DNA from: Alcanivoracaceae bacterium
GTDB lineage: Bacteria > Pseudomonadota > Gammaproteobacteria > Pseudomonadales > Alcanivoracaceae
Reading direction: 5' to 3'
DNA: 64,000 nucleotides
NCBI GenBank assembly: GCA_029210325.1
Contig: JARGPU010000002.1
Span: 124,001-188,000, forward strand
Shown: positions 1-9,501 of the stretch, piece by piece
Numbering within the stretch: position 1 is the first letter of the stretch
Layout: each line of letters begins with the position of its first letter
The notes under the pieces: generated by a model
Databases searched by the model: none
The model's input: the letters and a program-made list of their open reading frames with translations, nothing else
What the model was told of the DNA's origin: nothing
Position numbers and translations under genes: made by a program

Positions 1-1
1 C

Positions 2-241
2 TTGAAGGCCTCTGAAATGTCTCGTGATCGCGTTGACGATCTGTCTGCCGTCCTTAAGGTCGGTGACGAAGTCGAAGCCAAGATCATTGCTGTGGATCGT
101 AAGAACCGTGCCATCACTCTGTCCGTGAAAGCCAAGGACATGAAGGATGAGGCGGAAGCGGTAGACAGTCTGCGTCAGGACGCTCAGGCACCGAAGACCA
201 TCGGTGATCTGATCAAGGCACAGATGGGCGGTAACGAGTAA
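2..241 (+). CDS. rpsA: 30S ribosomal protein S1, C-terminal fragment (cut by window start)
   Basis: Terminal S1-repeat sequence ([27 protein letters not shown]) directly upstream of ihfB, the usual rpsA-ihfB order. Confidence 0.95.
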   Translation: MKASEMSRDRVDDLSAVLKVGDEVEAKIIAVDRKNRAITLSVKAKDMKDEAEAVDSLRQDAQAPKTIGDLIKAQMGGNE

Positions 242-247
242 CAAACT

Positions 248-276
248 CTGCCGTAGGAGCTTTGCTCCTACGGCAG
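248..276. repeat. Perfect hairpin, TAGGAGC-type repeat, between rpsA and ihfB
   Basis: ctgccgtaggagc-ttt-gctcctacggcag, 13-bp perfect stem with 3-nt loop; no following T-tract. Confidence 0.8.
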
Positions 277-295
277 TACTCACAGGGAACTGGAC

Positions 296-613
296 ATGGC
301 GCTTACCAAGTCAGAACTGATCGAACGTATCTCCGCTCGTCAGGCTCAATTGTCACCCCGTGATGTTGAACTCGCTGTTAAAACCATGATCGAGGAAATG
401 GCCAATGCTCTTGCTGAAGGCGGGCGCATTGAGATTCGTGGCTTCGGTAGTTTCTCCCTCCATTTTCGTGCTCCGCGTGTGGGCCGCAACCCGAAAACCG
501 GGGCGTCGGTCGAGCTGCAGGGCAAATACGTTCCCCACTTCAAACCTGGTAAAGAGCTGCGTGAGCGGGTCAATCAGGCCATGGAAGAATCACAGAGCAC
601 CGATACTGTCTGA
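296..613 (+). CDS. ihfB: Integration host factor subunit beta
   Basis: [19 protein letters not shown]...[30 protein letters not shown] family signature. Confidence 0.97.
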   Translation: MALTKSELIERISARQAQLSPRDVELAVKTMIEEMANALAEGGRIEIRGFGSFSLHFRAPRVGRNPKTGASVELQGKYVPHFKPGKELRERVNQAMEESQSTDTV

Positions 614-625
614 CGGAGGTTCACG

Positions 626-1786
626 GTGAACCAGCCTGAGTGGTGGCTCCTGTTTTTTGTTGCCATTGTTATTGGCTACATCATGGGTCGTCGCGATGGA
701 CGTCGTCGCCGTCGGCGCAGTGAAGAAAACCTCTCTCGAGATTATATTCGCGGTCTCAACTATTTTCTCAATGAACAGCCCGACAAGGCGATCGAGATTT
801 TCGTCAAAAGTCTGGCGGTCAGTGAACACACCCTTGAAACCCACCTGGCTCTGGCTCGGGTATTCCGTCGCCGCGGCGAGCTGGACCGTGCCACCTTGAT
901 TCACAGTAATCTGCTTGATCACCCAACCCTGCCGAAGGCAGCCCGTGATGATGTGCAGGTTGAATTGGCGCAGGACTTTCTCTCTGCCGGCGTACTTGAT
1001 CGTGCGGAAGAAATTCTTCAGCAGCTTTTGGAGCGCGGCAGTCGTCATGATGCTCCGGTGATGCGCTTGCTGTTGTCGGTATTTGAGCAGGAGCGCGACT
1101 GGCACAGCGCGATCAATATTGCCGAACGCTTGCTCAATACAGATAAAAGCGCCGCGCCGCTGTTGGCTCAGTATCACTGTGAACTGGCAGAGCGCCTGAT
1201 CGACCAAAAGGAAAGCAATGCGGCCCGCCGCAGTCTGCGCCGCGCCCTGCAGCTGGATAGCCAGTGCGTCCGCGCCAGCCTTTTGCAGGGCAAACTGGAA
1301 CTGGCGGAAAGTCGCTGGGAGGCAGCAGTGCGAGCTCTGCGCCGGGTTCGCCGTCAGGATGCGGCCTGCTTTGATGAGGTGCTGGATGATTTGGAGCGCT
1401 GCTACACAGAGCTGGATCGTCTTGAGCAGTTTACCCAGTATCTTGGTCGGCTGTGCGTTGAAGCGCCAAGTAACGCCATAGTCCTGAAGTTGGCGGAGCG
1501 ACTGCGCAGCCAGTTTGGTGACCAGGCTGCGGCATTGTTTATTTCTGATCACGTTAAAGCTAACCCGACCCTGCAAGGCCTGAAAAAGATTATCGAGATC
1601 CAGGCCCGTTCTGCTGGTAGTCAGGATCCGCTGACGGTGCTCAAGCAACTGGCCGACCAGTTACTACACCAGAAAACTCTTTATCAGTGCCGTGACTGTG
1701 GATATGAAACCCAGCGGCGCCTGTGGCAATGTCCGTCCTGCAAACACTGGGGCACGGCGAAGCCCCATCCTCATCGGGATATCTGA
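626..1786 (+). CDS. lapB: LPS assembly protein B (TPR protein with C-terminal rubredoxin-like CxxC pairs)
   Basis: N-terminal TM, TPR repeats, C-terminal YQCRDCGYETQRRLWQCPSCKHWGT; between ihfB and pyrF; GTG start. Confidence 0.93.
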   Translation: MNQPEWWLLFFVAIVIGYIMGRRDGRRRRRRSEENLSRDYIRGLNYFLNEQPDKAIEIFVKSLAVSEHTLETHLALARVFRRRGELDRATLIHSNLLDHPTLPKAARDDVQVELAQDFLSAGVLDRAEEILQQLLERGSRHDAPVMRLLLSVFEQERDWHSAINIAERLLNTDKSAAPLLAQYHCELAERLIDQKESNAARRSLRRALQLDSQCVRASLLQGKLELAESRWEAAVRALRRVRRQDAACFDEVLDDLERCYTELDRLEQFTQYLGRLCVEAPSNAIVLKLAERLRSQFGDQAAALFISDHVKANPTLQGLKKIIEIQARSAGSQDPLTVLKQLADQLLHQKTLYQCRDCGYETQRRLWQCPSCKHWGTAKPHPHRDI

Positions 1787-2485
1787 ATGAATCGTTCACC
1801 AATCATTGTGGCACTGGATTATCCGTGCCTTGCTGATGCTGTTGCTCTGGCACAGCAACTTGATCCTGCCTGCGTACGGTTGAAGGTTGGCAAGGAGCTT
1901 TTCACCCGCGAGGGGCCGGCGGTGGTAGAGGCGTTACAACAGCTCGGCTTCGAGCTGTTTCTTGACCTGAAATTTCACGACATTCCCAATACCGTCGCGG
2001 CGGCGCTGAAAAGTGCGGCCGCTTTGGGTGTATGGATGGTCAACGTCCACGCCAGCGGCGGCCGGCGCATGATGGAAGCGGCCAGTGAAGCGCTGGCCAG
2101 TGGCCACAGTAGGCCACTGCTTACCGCAGTCACTGTGCTGACCAGCATGAGCGATCAGGATCTGGCCGAAATCGGCATCAGCGTGCCCGCCGCCGAGCAG
2201 GTCAAGCGCCTCGCTCTGTTGGCCAAGGATTGCGGTGTCGACGGTGTGGTGTGTTCCGCTCAGGAAGCGCCAATGCTTACCGAGGCCTGCGGCCCTGACT
2301 TTCTCAAAGTCACTCCAGGAATACGCCCCGCTGGCAGCGCCGCTGGTGATCAGCGCCGTATCGTTACCCCGCCGCAGGCCCTGGAACTGGGCGTCAGCCA
2401 CATGGTTATTGGCAGACCTATTACCGGGGCGCCATCACCGACACAGGCCGTAGCGGAAATCCTGCAAAGTCTGCAAGGCCAGTAG
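1787..2485 (+). CDS. pyrF: Orotidine 5'-phosphate decarboxylase
   Basis: [14 protein letters not shown] active-site motif and VTPGIRP motif. Confidence 0.97.
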   Translation: MNRSPIIVALDYPCLADAVALAQQLDPACVRLKVGKELFTREGPAVVEALQQLGFELFLDLKFHDIPNTVAAALKSAAALGVWMVNVHASGGRRMMEAASEALASGHSRPLLTAVTVLTSMSDQDLAEIGISVPAAEQVKRLALLAKDCGVDGVVCSAQEAPMLTEACGPDFLKVTPGIRPAGSAAGDQRRIVTPPQALELGVSHMVIGRPITGAPSPTQAVAEILQSLQGQ

Positions 2486-2567
2486 CACAGCAACAGGGCA
2501 GGGAGGCGCACAAACGACTCCCTGTGCCAGCGGCACACTGGGTCTCCCTAAACATAAGGAGATACCC

Positions 2568-2900
2568 ATGAGCCAAATCCAGCATTCAAACCTTGCGCGG
2601 CTTAAGCCGCTCCTTCAGGGCCTGTGCCTGGTTTTCACGCTGTTGTTCGCAGTCGCTGCGCCGCAGGCATACGCGGCGGGTAAGGAGCCGGCAATTCAGG
2701 CGGCCCCGGTGGTCAACATCAACAGCGCCAGCGCCGCTGAACTGTCCGAAGTGCTGGTCGGTGTAGGCCTGAAGAAGGCTGAGCTGATTGTCGGCTGGCG
2801 TGAAAAGAACGGCCCCTTCAAAAGCGCGGAAGATCTGGCCAACGTCAAAGGTATTGGCCCCAGTACCATTGATAAAAACCGCTCCCGTATCAAGCTCTAG
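2568..2900 (+). CDS. ComEA-like helix-hairpin-helix protein, secreted
   Basis: Signal peptide then VNINSASAAELSEVLVGVGLKKAELIVGWREKNGPFKSAEDLANVKGIGPSTIDKNRSRI. Confidence 0.9.
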   Translation: MSQIQHSNLARLKPLLQGLCLVFTLLFAVAAPQAYAAGKEPAIQAAPVVNINSASAAELSEVLVGVGLKKAELIVGWREKNGPFKSAEDLANVKGIGPSTIDKNRSRIKL

Positions 2901-2911
2901 CAGCGGTTTGC

Positions 2912-2939
2912 TGTAGGGGCGGCTTAAGCCGCTCCTACA
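2912..2939. repeat. TAGGAGCGGCTTAAGCCGCTCCTACA palindromic repeat
   Basis: tgtaggggcggcttaagccgctcctaca, near-perfect palindrome, same family as copies at 8.2, 32.1, 37.5 kb. Confidence 0.85.
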
Positions 2940-3009
2940 ATCTACGGTCAATCCGGGTTAGAATCGGCGGTCATCACCCAGCCGACAGACAATGGATAGT
3001 GATTGACTG

Positions 3010-4131
3010 ATGACGACACTGATTTCCCGGTTTTACCGTTTTACGTTGGCAGGATGCCTGTTGGTTGTATTGGCCGGTTGCACGGTATTCCCCGGCTCCC
3101 ATCTGAAGGTCGACAAGCCGGAGCACTCCAACGCCGCTGAGCTGTCTGATATCGTTCGTGTACATGCCATTGATACGGGCCTGCTCAGCGCTGAGCCTGC
3201 GGCTCGCCCTCAACTGCCGGACACCCTGCTCCAGCAGTCGGAAGTTTACGATTATCTGGTTGGCCCCGGTGATGTGCTTAACATTACTATCTGGGGTCAT
3301 CCTGAGCTGACCATTCCCGCAGGCTCAATGCGTAGCGCCGAAGAGGCGGGTAACTGGGTCCACGCGGATGGCACCATTTTTTATCCTTATGTCGGCAAGA
3401 TTGAAGTTGCCGGCCTGAACGTCGCTACTATTCGTGACCTTATCGCGGAAAAGCTTCGTCGCTATATCGAAGACCCTCAGGTAGATGTGTCCGTAGCGGC
3501 ATTTCGCTCCCAGCGTGTGTATGTCACCGGTGCAGTGGGAAGCCCAGGCCCGGTGCCGGTGACTAATGTGCCGCTGCGTATGCTGGATGCACTGATTGCT
3601 GTTGGCGATGTTTCTGCCGACGCCGACTGGCAGCGTGCTGTATTAACGCGTGATGGCAAGAAATATCAGCTGTCGCTGTCTTCCCTGTTTGTGGATGGCG
3701 ATACCCGGCAGAATATTCTGCTGCAACACGGCGATGTGCTGCACTTGCCCAATAACAAGGATGGCAAGGTATTTGTTTTGGGTGAGGTGAACAAGCCTGC
3801 CTCAGTGGTGATGGATCGCAATGGTCTGACTCTGGCTGGTGCGCTAGCTGATGCGGGCAGTATCCGCGAATTGTCAGCCAATGCTCGCGGCATTTTTGTT
3901 ATGCGTGCCGGCGAAGAAAATGGTGAGCCACGTATTGATGTATTCCAGCTTAATGCCCGTAGTGCAACCGCGTTGGTATTAGCAGATCACTTCCAGATGC
4001 AGCCCCGCGATATTGTTTACGTCACCGCGGCACCGATTGCCCGCTGGAACCGCATCATTAGCAACCTGTTGCCGACAGTTAACGCGCTGTATCTAGGTGT
4101 TCGGGTCAATGAAGAAATTCGCGACCTGTAA
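3010..4131 (+). CDS. wza: Outer-membrane polysaccharide export lipoprotein (Wza family)
   Basis: Lipobox LAGC, Poly_export domain YDYLVGPGDVLNITIWGHPELT, SLBB-type repeats. Confidence 0.93.
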   Translation: MTTLISRFYRFTLAGCLLVVLAGCTVFPGSHLKVDKPEHSNAAELSDIVRVHAIDTGLLSAEPAARPQLPDTLLQQSEVYDYLVGPGDVLNITIWGHPELTIPAGSMRSAEEAGNWVHADGTIFYPYVGKIEVAGLNVATIRDLIAEKLRRYIEDPQVDVSVAAFRSQRVYVTGAVGSPGPVPVTNVPLRMLDALIAVGDVSADADWQRAVLTRDGKKYQLSLSSLFVDGDTRQNILLQHGDVLHLPNNKDGKVFVLGEVNKPASVVMDRNGLTLAGALADAGSIRELSANARGIFVMRAGEENGEPRIDVFQLNARSATALVLADHFQMQPRDIVYVTAAPIARWNRIISNLLPTVNALYLGVRVNEEIRDL

Positions 4132-4158
4132 TGGCGGTCTGGCTGATGTATACAAGCC

Positions 4159-4587
4159 ATGTTTGAAAAGATAGTGGTGGTGTGCACCGGAAATATCTGT
4201 CGTAGCCCAACAGCAGCGGCCATGCTTGCTGCCGCTGCGCCGGATAAACAAATCAGCTCCGCTGGCCTTGCCGCTCTGGTCGATCATGAGATGGATGGTG
4301 CCGCCCGCGAAGTGGCCGAAGCCCATGGCCTTTGTTGCCCGCCCCATCAGGCACGGCAACTGGATAGTGCTATTAGTAGTGGCGCAGATCTGTTGCTGGT
4401 AATGGATAAGCGGCAGCGTAACGAATTGATGCAGCGTTTCCCCATGGTCAGCGGAAAAACTTTTCTGCTCAGTCACTGGAACGGCGGTCACGATATTCCA
4501 GACCCTTACCAGCGCGACCGGGAAACCTTTGAGTATGTGTACAAGTTGATGGAGCAAGCCAGCAATGCCTGGCTCGCTCGCCTCTGA
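4159..4587 (+). CDS. wzb: Low molecular weight protein-tyrosine phosphatase (Wzb family)
   Basis: P-loop VCTGNICRSPTA near N-terminus and C-terminal DIPDPY. Confidence 0.95.
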   Translation: MFEKIVVVCTGNICRSPTAAAMLAAAAPDKQISSAGLAALVDHEMDGAAREVAEAHGLCCPPHQARQLDSAISSGADLLLVMDKRQRNELMQRFPMVSGKTFLLSHWNGGHDIPDPYQRDRETFEYVYKLMEQASNAWLARL

Positions 4588-4602
4588 CAAAAGGAATGCG
4601 AG

Positions 4603-6795
4603 ATGTCCGCAATTGGACCGGAAGCCCAAGGCGCCCAGCGCCAGGATGATGAAATCGACCTGCAAAAATTGCTGGGTGCAGTGCTTGATAACAAGCTGCT
4701 GATTATTGCTATTACGGCATTGGCGTTTTTGCTGGGCGTGTTCCATGCGTTTACCGCCACGCCAATCTATCAGGCAGACGCGTTGCTGCAGATTGAGAAG
4801 CAGGCAGGCATGCCTGGATTCGCCGAAATGTCCAAAGTACTCGATCAGGACAACTCCACCGCCGGCGAAATAGAGATTCTGCGTTCCCGTATGGTGCTGG
4901 GTGATGCAGTGGATTCTTTGGGCATGTCGGTAAGGCTGAGTCGTAAAAGCACGCCACTAATCGGACGCTTTACCAAGCCAGCTCCAGCAGCCGAGCCTGG
5001 TCCAATTTTTGCCGCTCTGGTTGATGCCAAGACCGATATTCGTGTGGCTGACTTTGTTGTGCCGGCAGCCTTGGAAGGCAGGCAGTTTACTCTGCAGCCG
5101 GACCCTGAGAGTGGCGAGGGCGGTTATCGTCTGTTGCTTGGTCAAAAGTTCATTCTTAGTGGGATGGCGGGCCAGTCAGTTAGTTCTGAAGATGGTGGTG
5201 TCATGTTGAAGCTGGATACTTTCAGTATGGCTCCGGGTGACACCGTTCTGCTTGGCAAGCAGCCCCGCCTTGCCTTGATAAGAGCCTTGCGTGGTGGTCT
5301 GTCCGTGTCCGAGCAGGGTCGTGGTAGCGGCATTCTGAATATTTCTTTTACTGGCCCATCGCAGCGAGGCAATCGCGCTATTCTTGATGCCATCGCCGAA
5401 GCTTATCTGATGCAGAACGTCAAAAGACTGTCTGCGGAAGTAGAAAAGAGTCTGGACTTCCTTGGTCAGCAATTGCCGGAGATTCGCGCCAATCTTGAGC
5501 TGGCAGAAGACCGTCTGAATCAGTTCAGATTGGAAAGTGGTTCCATCGATATGTCATTCGAAACCAGTCAGGTGCTAACCAGTCTGGTGGCGCTTGAGGC
5601 CAAGCAGAGCGAGCTACGCTACAAGGAAAAGGAACTGGCCAGCCTGTACACCCGAGAGCACCCCCTGTTTCGTACCCTGATTCAGCAACAACAGAATGTT
5701 GCCCAGGAAATTGAAAAGCTGTCGGAGCAGATGCGTGATCTGCCGGATACCCAACAGGAAGTACTGCGCCTGACACGGGATGTGCAGGTTAATCAGGAAA
5801 TCTATGTACAGATGCTGAACAAGTCCCAGGAGCTGCGTGTAGTAAGAGCGGGCACCGTGGGTAACGTACGCATTATTGACGAGGCCGTGAGCTCGCCGTG
5901 GCCGATCAAGCCGCAGAAGAGTTTGATCGTCATGCTGGCAACCATGTTTGGCGCCGTTGCCAGCGTAGCTATTGTGCTGTTGCGGGCCGCTTTCCATCGT
6001 GGCATTGAAACCCCTGCACAGCTGGAGGAAACCGGCTTGCCGGTGTATGCCACTATTCCGCTATCTGATCAGCAGCATAAACTGAGCGATTGGCTGGACG
6101 GTAAGCTGCAAAACCTTAGCGCGAAAAGCGGATTGCTGGCGCTGGAAAATCCCGCCGACCCGGCTGTTGAAGCGTTACGTAGCCTGCGCACCAGTTTGCA
6201 CTTTGCCATGATGGATGCGGGCAACCCTGTGATTATGGTCTCCGGCCCCAGTCCATCGGTGGGCAAGTCGTTCGTTTCGGCGAATTTGGCCGTGGCGCTG
6301 GCGCAGATTGGCCGTCGCGTGCTGCTGATTGATGGTGATATGCGTAAAGGCCACCTGCATAAGTATTTCAGTGTGCCGGTGGAAAGTGGCCTGTCTTCCT
6401 ACCTGTCCGGTCAGAATAGCCTTGAGCATGTGACCCACAAAACTGCCATCGACAACGTCGACTTTATGGCCCGCGGCGTGGTGCCGCCTAATCCTGCGGA
6501 ACTGCTCATGCACAGCCGCTTTGCCGAGCTGATCCAGCAGGTATCTGCTGAGTACGATCTGGTTATCATCGACTCACCGCCAGTGCTGGCGGTCACCGAC
6601 GCGTCCATTATTGGTCAATATGCTGGCACCAGCTTGCTGGTGGCTCGTTTTGCTCAGAACACGGTGCATGAAGTAGAGCTGGCTCGACAACGTTTTGCCC
6701 AGAACGGCGTGATCGTTAAAGGCACCATCCTCAATTGTATGGAGAAGCGCGCCGCTAACGCCTACGGCTACTACGCCTACAACTACAAGTCTTAA
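4603..6795 (+). CDS. wzc: Tyrosine autokinase / polysaccharide chain-length regulator (Wzc family)
   Basis: Wzz domain, Walker-type VMVSGPSPSVGKSFVSANLA and LLIDGDMRKG, C-terminal Tyr cluster NAYGYYAYNYKS. Confidence 0.95.
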   Translation: MSAIGPEAQGAQRQDDEIDLQKLLGAVLDNKLLIIAITALAFLLGVFHAFTATPIYQADALLQIEKQAGMPGFAEMSKVLDQDNSTAGEIEILRSRMVLGDAVDSLGMSVRLSRKSTPLIGRFTKPAPAAEPGPIFAALVDAKTDIRVADFVVPAALEGRQFTLQPDPESGEGGYRLLLGQKFILSGMAGQSVSSEDGGVMLKLDTFSMAPGDTVLLGKQPRLALIRALRGGLSVSEQGRGSGILNISFTGPSQRGNRAILDAIAEAYLMQNVKRLSAEVEKSLDFLGQQLPEIRANLELAEDRLNQFRLESGSIDMSFETSQVLTSLVALEAKQSELRYKEKELASLYTREHPLFRTLIQQQQNVAQEIEKLSEQMRDLPDTQQEVLRLTRDVQVNQEIYVQMLNKSQELRVVRAGTVGNVRIIDEAVSSPWPIKPQKSLIVMLATMFGAVASVAIVLLRAAFHRGIETPAQLEETGLPVYATIPLSDQQHKLSDWLDGKLQNLSAKSGLLALENPADPAVEALRSLRTSLHFAMMDAGNPVIMVSGPSPSVGKSFVSANLAVALAQIGRRVLLIDGDMRKGHLHKYFSVPVESGLSSYLSGQNSLEHVTHKTAIDNVDFMARGVVPPNPAELLMHSRFAELIQQVSAEYDLVIIDSPPVLAVTDASIIGQYAGTSLLVARFAQNTVHEVELARQRFAQNGVIVKGTILNCMEKRAANAYGYYAYNYKS

Positions 6796-6797
6796 CG

Positions 6798-6814
6798 GCC
6801 GCTGCAGCAGCGGC
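6798..6814. repeat. GC hairpin between wzc and the MBL gene
   Basis: gccgctg-cag-cagcggc perfect 7-bp stem, no T-tract. Confidence 0.55.
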
Positions 6815-6837
6815 TCAACACCGGGAAAGGATTCCCT

Positions 6838-8217
6838 ATGCGTACATCCCAATATCCAGACATCCTCCACCATGGTGCCGTTACCGGCACCACCGGTTCC
6901 TGTCACGAGCTTATCGCTGACCAGCAGCGCAGCATCCTGATCGATTGCGGTCTCTTTCAAGGTCGCGATATCGGCCCTTACGGCGCCAATGCGGACAATC
7001 TGCAAATTGATTTTGATATCAGTCGGGTGCAGGCGCTTGTCGTTACCCATGTGCATATCGATCACGTCGGTCGCATTCCGTGGCTGCTGGCCGCCGGCTT
7101 TGACGGGCCGATCTATTGCAGTGAACCGAGCGCCAGGCTGTTGCCCATCGTTCTGGAAGACGCCTTCCGCCTGAGCTTCAGTCGTCAGCCAAAAAGTGTT
7201 GAGCGCTATATCAAGCTGATTGAATCCCGCCTGCGGCCATTGCCGTATAACCAGTGGCAAGCTATCTTTCCCGGCCTGCAGGTACGGCTGCAAAGGGCCG
7301 GGCATATCCTTGGCTCCGCTTACGTGGAATGCAAAACGCAGAAAGACATAACCGGCGACAGCAAGGACACCACGGTGATTTTTTCCGGCGACCTCGGGGC
7401 GCCCCATGCGCCGATCTTGCCGGCACCCAAGCCGCCGCATGGCTGCGATATTCTGGTGATCGAAAGCACCTACGGCGACAAGAATCACGAACACCGCAAA
7501 ACCCGTCGGCAACGTCTCGAAGCGACTTTAAGGAAGGCGCTGCAGGATCAGGGCACGGTACTGATTCCGGCATTCAGTATCGGCCGCACCCAGGAATTGC
7601 TCTACGAGCTGGAAGACATTATCTACCGCAATGCCGGTAAACAGGCCGCTGATGGTCTGCCCTGGAACCAGCTACCGATCATTCTCGATTCACCACTGGC
7701 CAGCCGCTTTACCGAGGTGTATCGCCAGCTGACCCCGTTCTGGGAAGCGGAAGCGCTGAAAAAAGTGCTCAGCGGCCGCAACCCGCTGCAGTTCGACCAG
7801 CTGCTTACCGTCGACAGCAACGCCGCTCACCACAAGATGGTGCGCCATCTGGCCGGCAGCGCCCGCCCCGCAGTGGTGATCAGTGCCAGTGGCATGTGTA
7901 CCGGCGGTCGCATCGTCAATTACCTGAAAGCCATGCTCGACGACCCGCGCCACAACGTACTGCTGGTCGGCTATCAGGCCGCCGGCACCCTGGGTCGGCA
8001 ACTGCAACACGGCGCCCGCCAGGTGGAAATAGACGGCGACACCGTCGATGTGCGCGTCCCCATCGAAACCATGAGCGGCTACTCCGCCCACGCGGATCAG
8101 GCCGGTCTGCTGCGGTTTGTCAAAGGAATGAAAAAGCCGCCAAAAGAAATCCGCATCGTCCACGGCGACCCCAAAACCCAGGAAATTCTACGCAGCCTAT
8201 TGAGAAACCCCCTGTAG
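6838..8217 (+). CDS. Metallo-beta-lactamase/beta-CASP family protein (RNA-processing type)
   Basis: THVHIDHVGRIPWL (HxHxDH), SGMCTGGRIVNYL, MSGYSAHADQ (beta-CASP/RMMBL motifs). Confidence 0.88.
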   Translation: MRTSQYPDILHHGAVTGTTGSCHELIADQQRSILIDCGLFQGRDIGPYGANADNLQIDFDISRVQALVVTHVHIDHVGRIPWLLAAGFDGPIYCSEPSARLLPIVLEDAFRLSFSRQPKSVERYIKLIESRLRPLPYNQWQAIFPGLQVRLQRAGHILGSAYVECKTQKDITGDSKDTTVIFSGDLGAPHAPILPAPKPPHGCDILVIESTYGDKNHEHRKTRRQRLEATLRKALQDQGTVLIPAFSIGRTQELLYELEDIIYRNAGKQAADGLPWNQLPIILDSPLASRFTEVYRQLTPFWEAEALKKVLSGRNPLQFDQLLTVDSNAAHHKMVRHLAGSARPAVVISASGMCTGGRIVNYLKAMLDDPRHNVLLVGYQAAGTLGRQLQHGARQVEIDGDTVDVRVPIETMSGYSAHADQAGLLRFVKGMKKPPKEIRIVHGDPKTQEILRSLLRNPL

Positions 8218-8283
8218 GAGCGACTTCAGTCGCGAAATCCTTTGATTTTTAAAACCTTTTCGCCGCTGAAGCCGCTCCTACAG
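8212..8283. repeat. Inverted pair of TAGGAGC repeats
   Basis: ctgtaggagcgacttcagtcgcgaaa ... tttcgccgctgaagccgctcctacag; the left arm contains the TAG stop of the upstream gene. Confidence 0.85.
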
Positions 8284-8362
8284 CCCCTGCCGCATTGACA
8301 TTCGTTGCGTCGACCCTATCCTTGGGCGCCTGCATCTGCCGCACACCTATCAAGGACGCCCC

Positions 8363-9385
8363 ATGAAGTATCTGGTCACCGGATCCGCTGGTTTTATCGG
8401 CTTTACCGTGGCGCGGGCGCTGCTCAAGCGGGGTGACAGCGTGGTCGGTTTTGATGTGGTCAACGACTATTACGACCCGGCCATCAAAGAGGCCCGGTTG
8501 GCCCTGCTGGAGCAGGAATCCAAAGACAGCAAAGGCGAATACACCTTTATCCGCGCCAATCTGGCCGACCGCGAAGCGGTGGAGAAGTGCTTCAAGGAGC
8601 ACCAGTTCGACCGGGTGATCCATCTGGCCGCCCAGGCCGGGGTGCGCTATTCGCTGGAAAACCCGCACGCCTATGTAGAAAGCAACATCGTTGCCTTCAC
8701 CAACATCATTGAATCCTGTCGTTACGCAAAAGTGCCGCACCTGACCTACGCCAGCACCAGCAGCGTCTACGGCGCCAACACCGACATGCCGTTCAGCGAG
8801 CACAAGGGCGTCGACCATCCGCTGCAGTTCTACGCCGCCACCAAGCGCGCCAACGAGCTGATGGCCCATGCCTACAGCCATCTGTACCGCATGCCCACCA
8901 CCGGGCTGCGCTTCTTTACCGTATATGGTCCCTGGGGTCGGCCGGACATGGCGCTATTCATGTTTACCAAAAACATTCTGGCGGGTGAGCCGATTCCGGT
9001 GTTCAACCACGGCAATCACACCCGTGACTTCACCTATGTGGACGACATTGCCGAGGGGGTGATCCGCGCCACCGACGACATCGCCCAGCCTAACCCGAAC
9101 TGGGACAGCAACAACCCGGACCCGGCCACCAGCAACGCGCCGTTTCGCATCTTTAATATTGGCAACAACAACCCGGTCAAGCTGACCCAGTACATCGAAG
9201 CTATCGAACAGGCCACCGGCAAAAAGGCCACCATGGACCTGCTGCCCCTGCAGCCCGGTGACGTACCCGACACCTTCGCCGACGTCTCCGAGCTGGAGAA
9301 GCAGGTGGGCTACAAGCCCGCCACCAGCGTCACCCGAGGAGTCGCCAACTTCGTCAACTGGTACCGGGACTTCTACGGTTGTTGA
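8363..9385 (+). CDS. NAD-dependent epimerase, UDP-glucuronate 4-epimerase-like
   Basis: [37 protein letters not shown]; resembles the UDP-GlcA 4-epimerase family. Confidence 0.88.
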   Translation: MKYLVTGSAGFIGFTVARALLKRGDSVVGFDVVNDYYDPAIKEARLALLEQESKDSKGEYTFIRANLADREAVEKCFKEHQFDRVIHLAAQAGVRYSLENPHAYVESNIVAFTNIIESCRYAKVPHLTYASTSSVYGANTDMPFSEHKGVDHPLQFYAATKRANELMAHAYSHLYRMPTTGLRFFTVYGPWGRPDMALFMFTKNILAGEPIPVFNHGNHTRDFTYVDDIAEGVIRATDDIAQPNPNWDSNNPDPATSNAPFRIFNIGNNNPVKLTQYIEAIEQATGKKATMDLLPLQPGDVPDTFADVSELEKQVGYKPATSVTRGVANFVNWYRDFYGC

Positions 9386-9409
9386 CTTTTAATACTCTCA
9401 TCCTATGCT
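9382..9409 (+). promoter_or_regulatory. Candidate sigma70 promoter for tviB/rfaH
   Basis: TTGACT-N16-TATGCT; the -35 overlaps the stop codon of the upstream gene. Confidence 0.5.
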
Positions 9410-9501
9410 GGAGAGCGTTTTCACATCTTATTCACCTTGAGGCCTCAGGGATCGGCAGGCGCTATTCCGGGCTAGTGCAGTAATCAGGAGCCCTCTCGCG
9501 C

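Noticed and set aside
590-1648. 352-aa minus-strand ORF
   Set aside because: Fully antisense to lapB, low-complexity composition; a shadow ORF of codon bias
2967-2978. Possible second ops (ggcggtcatcac) before wza
   Set aside because: Matches only GGCGGT; diverges from the GGCGGTAGC core
6574-7512. 312-aa minus-strand ORF
   Set aside because: Antisense to wzc/MBL gene with no domain features
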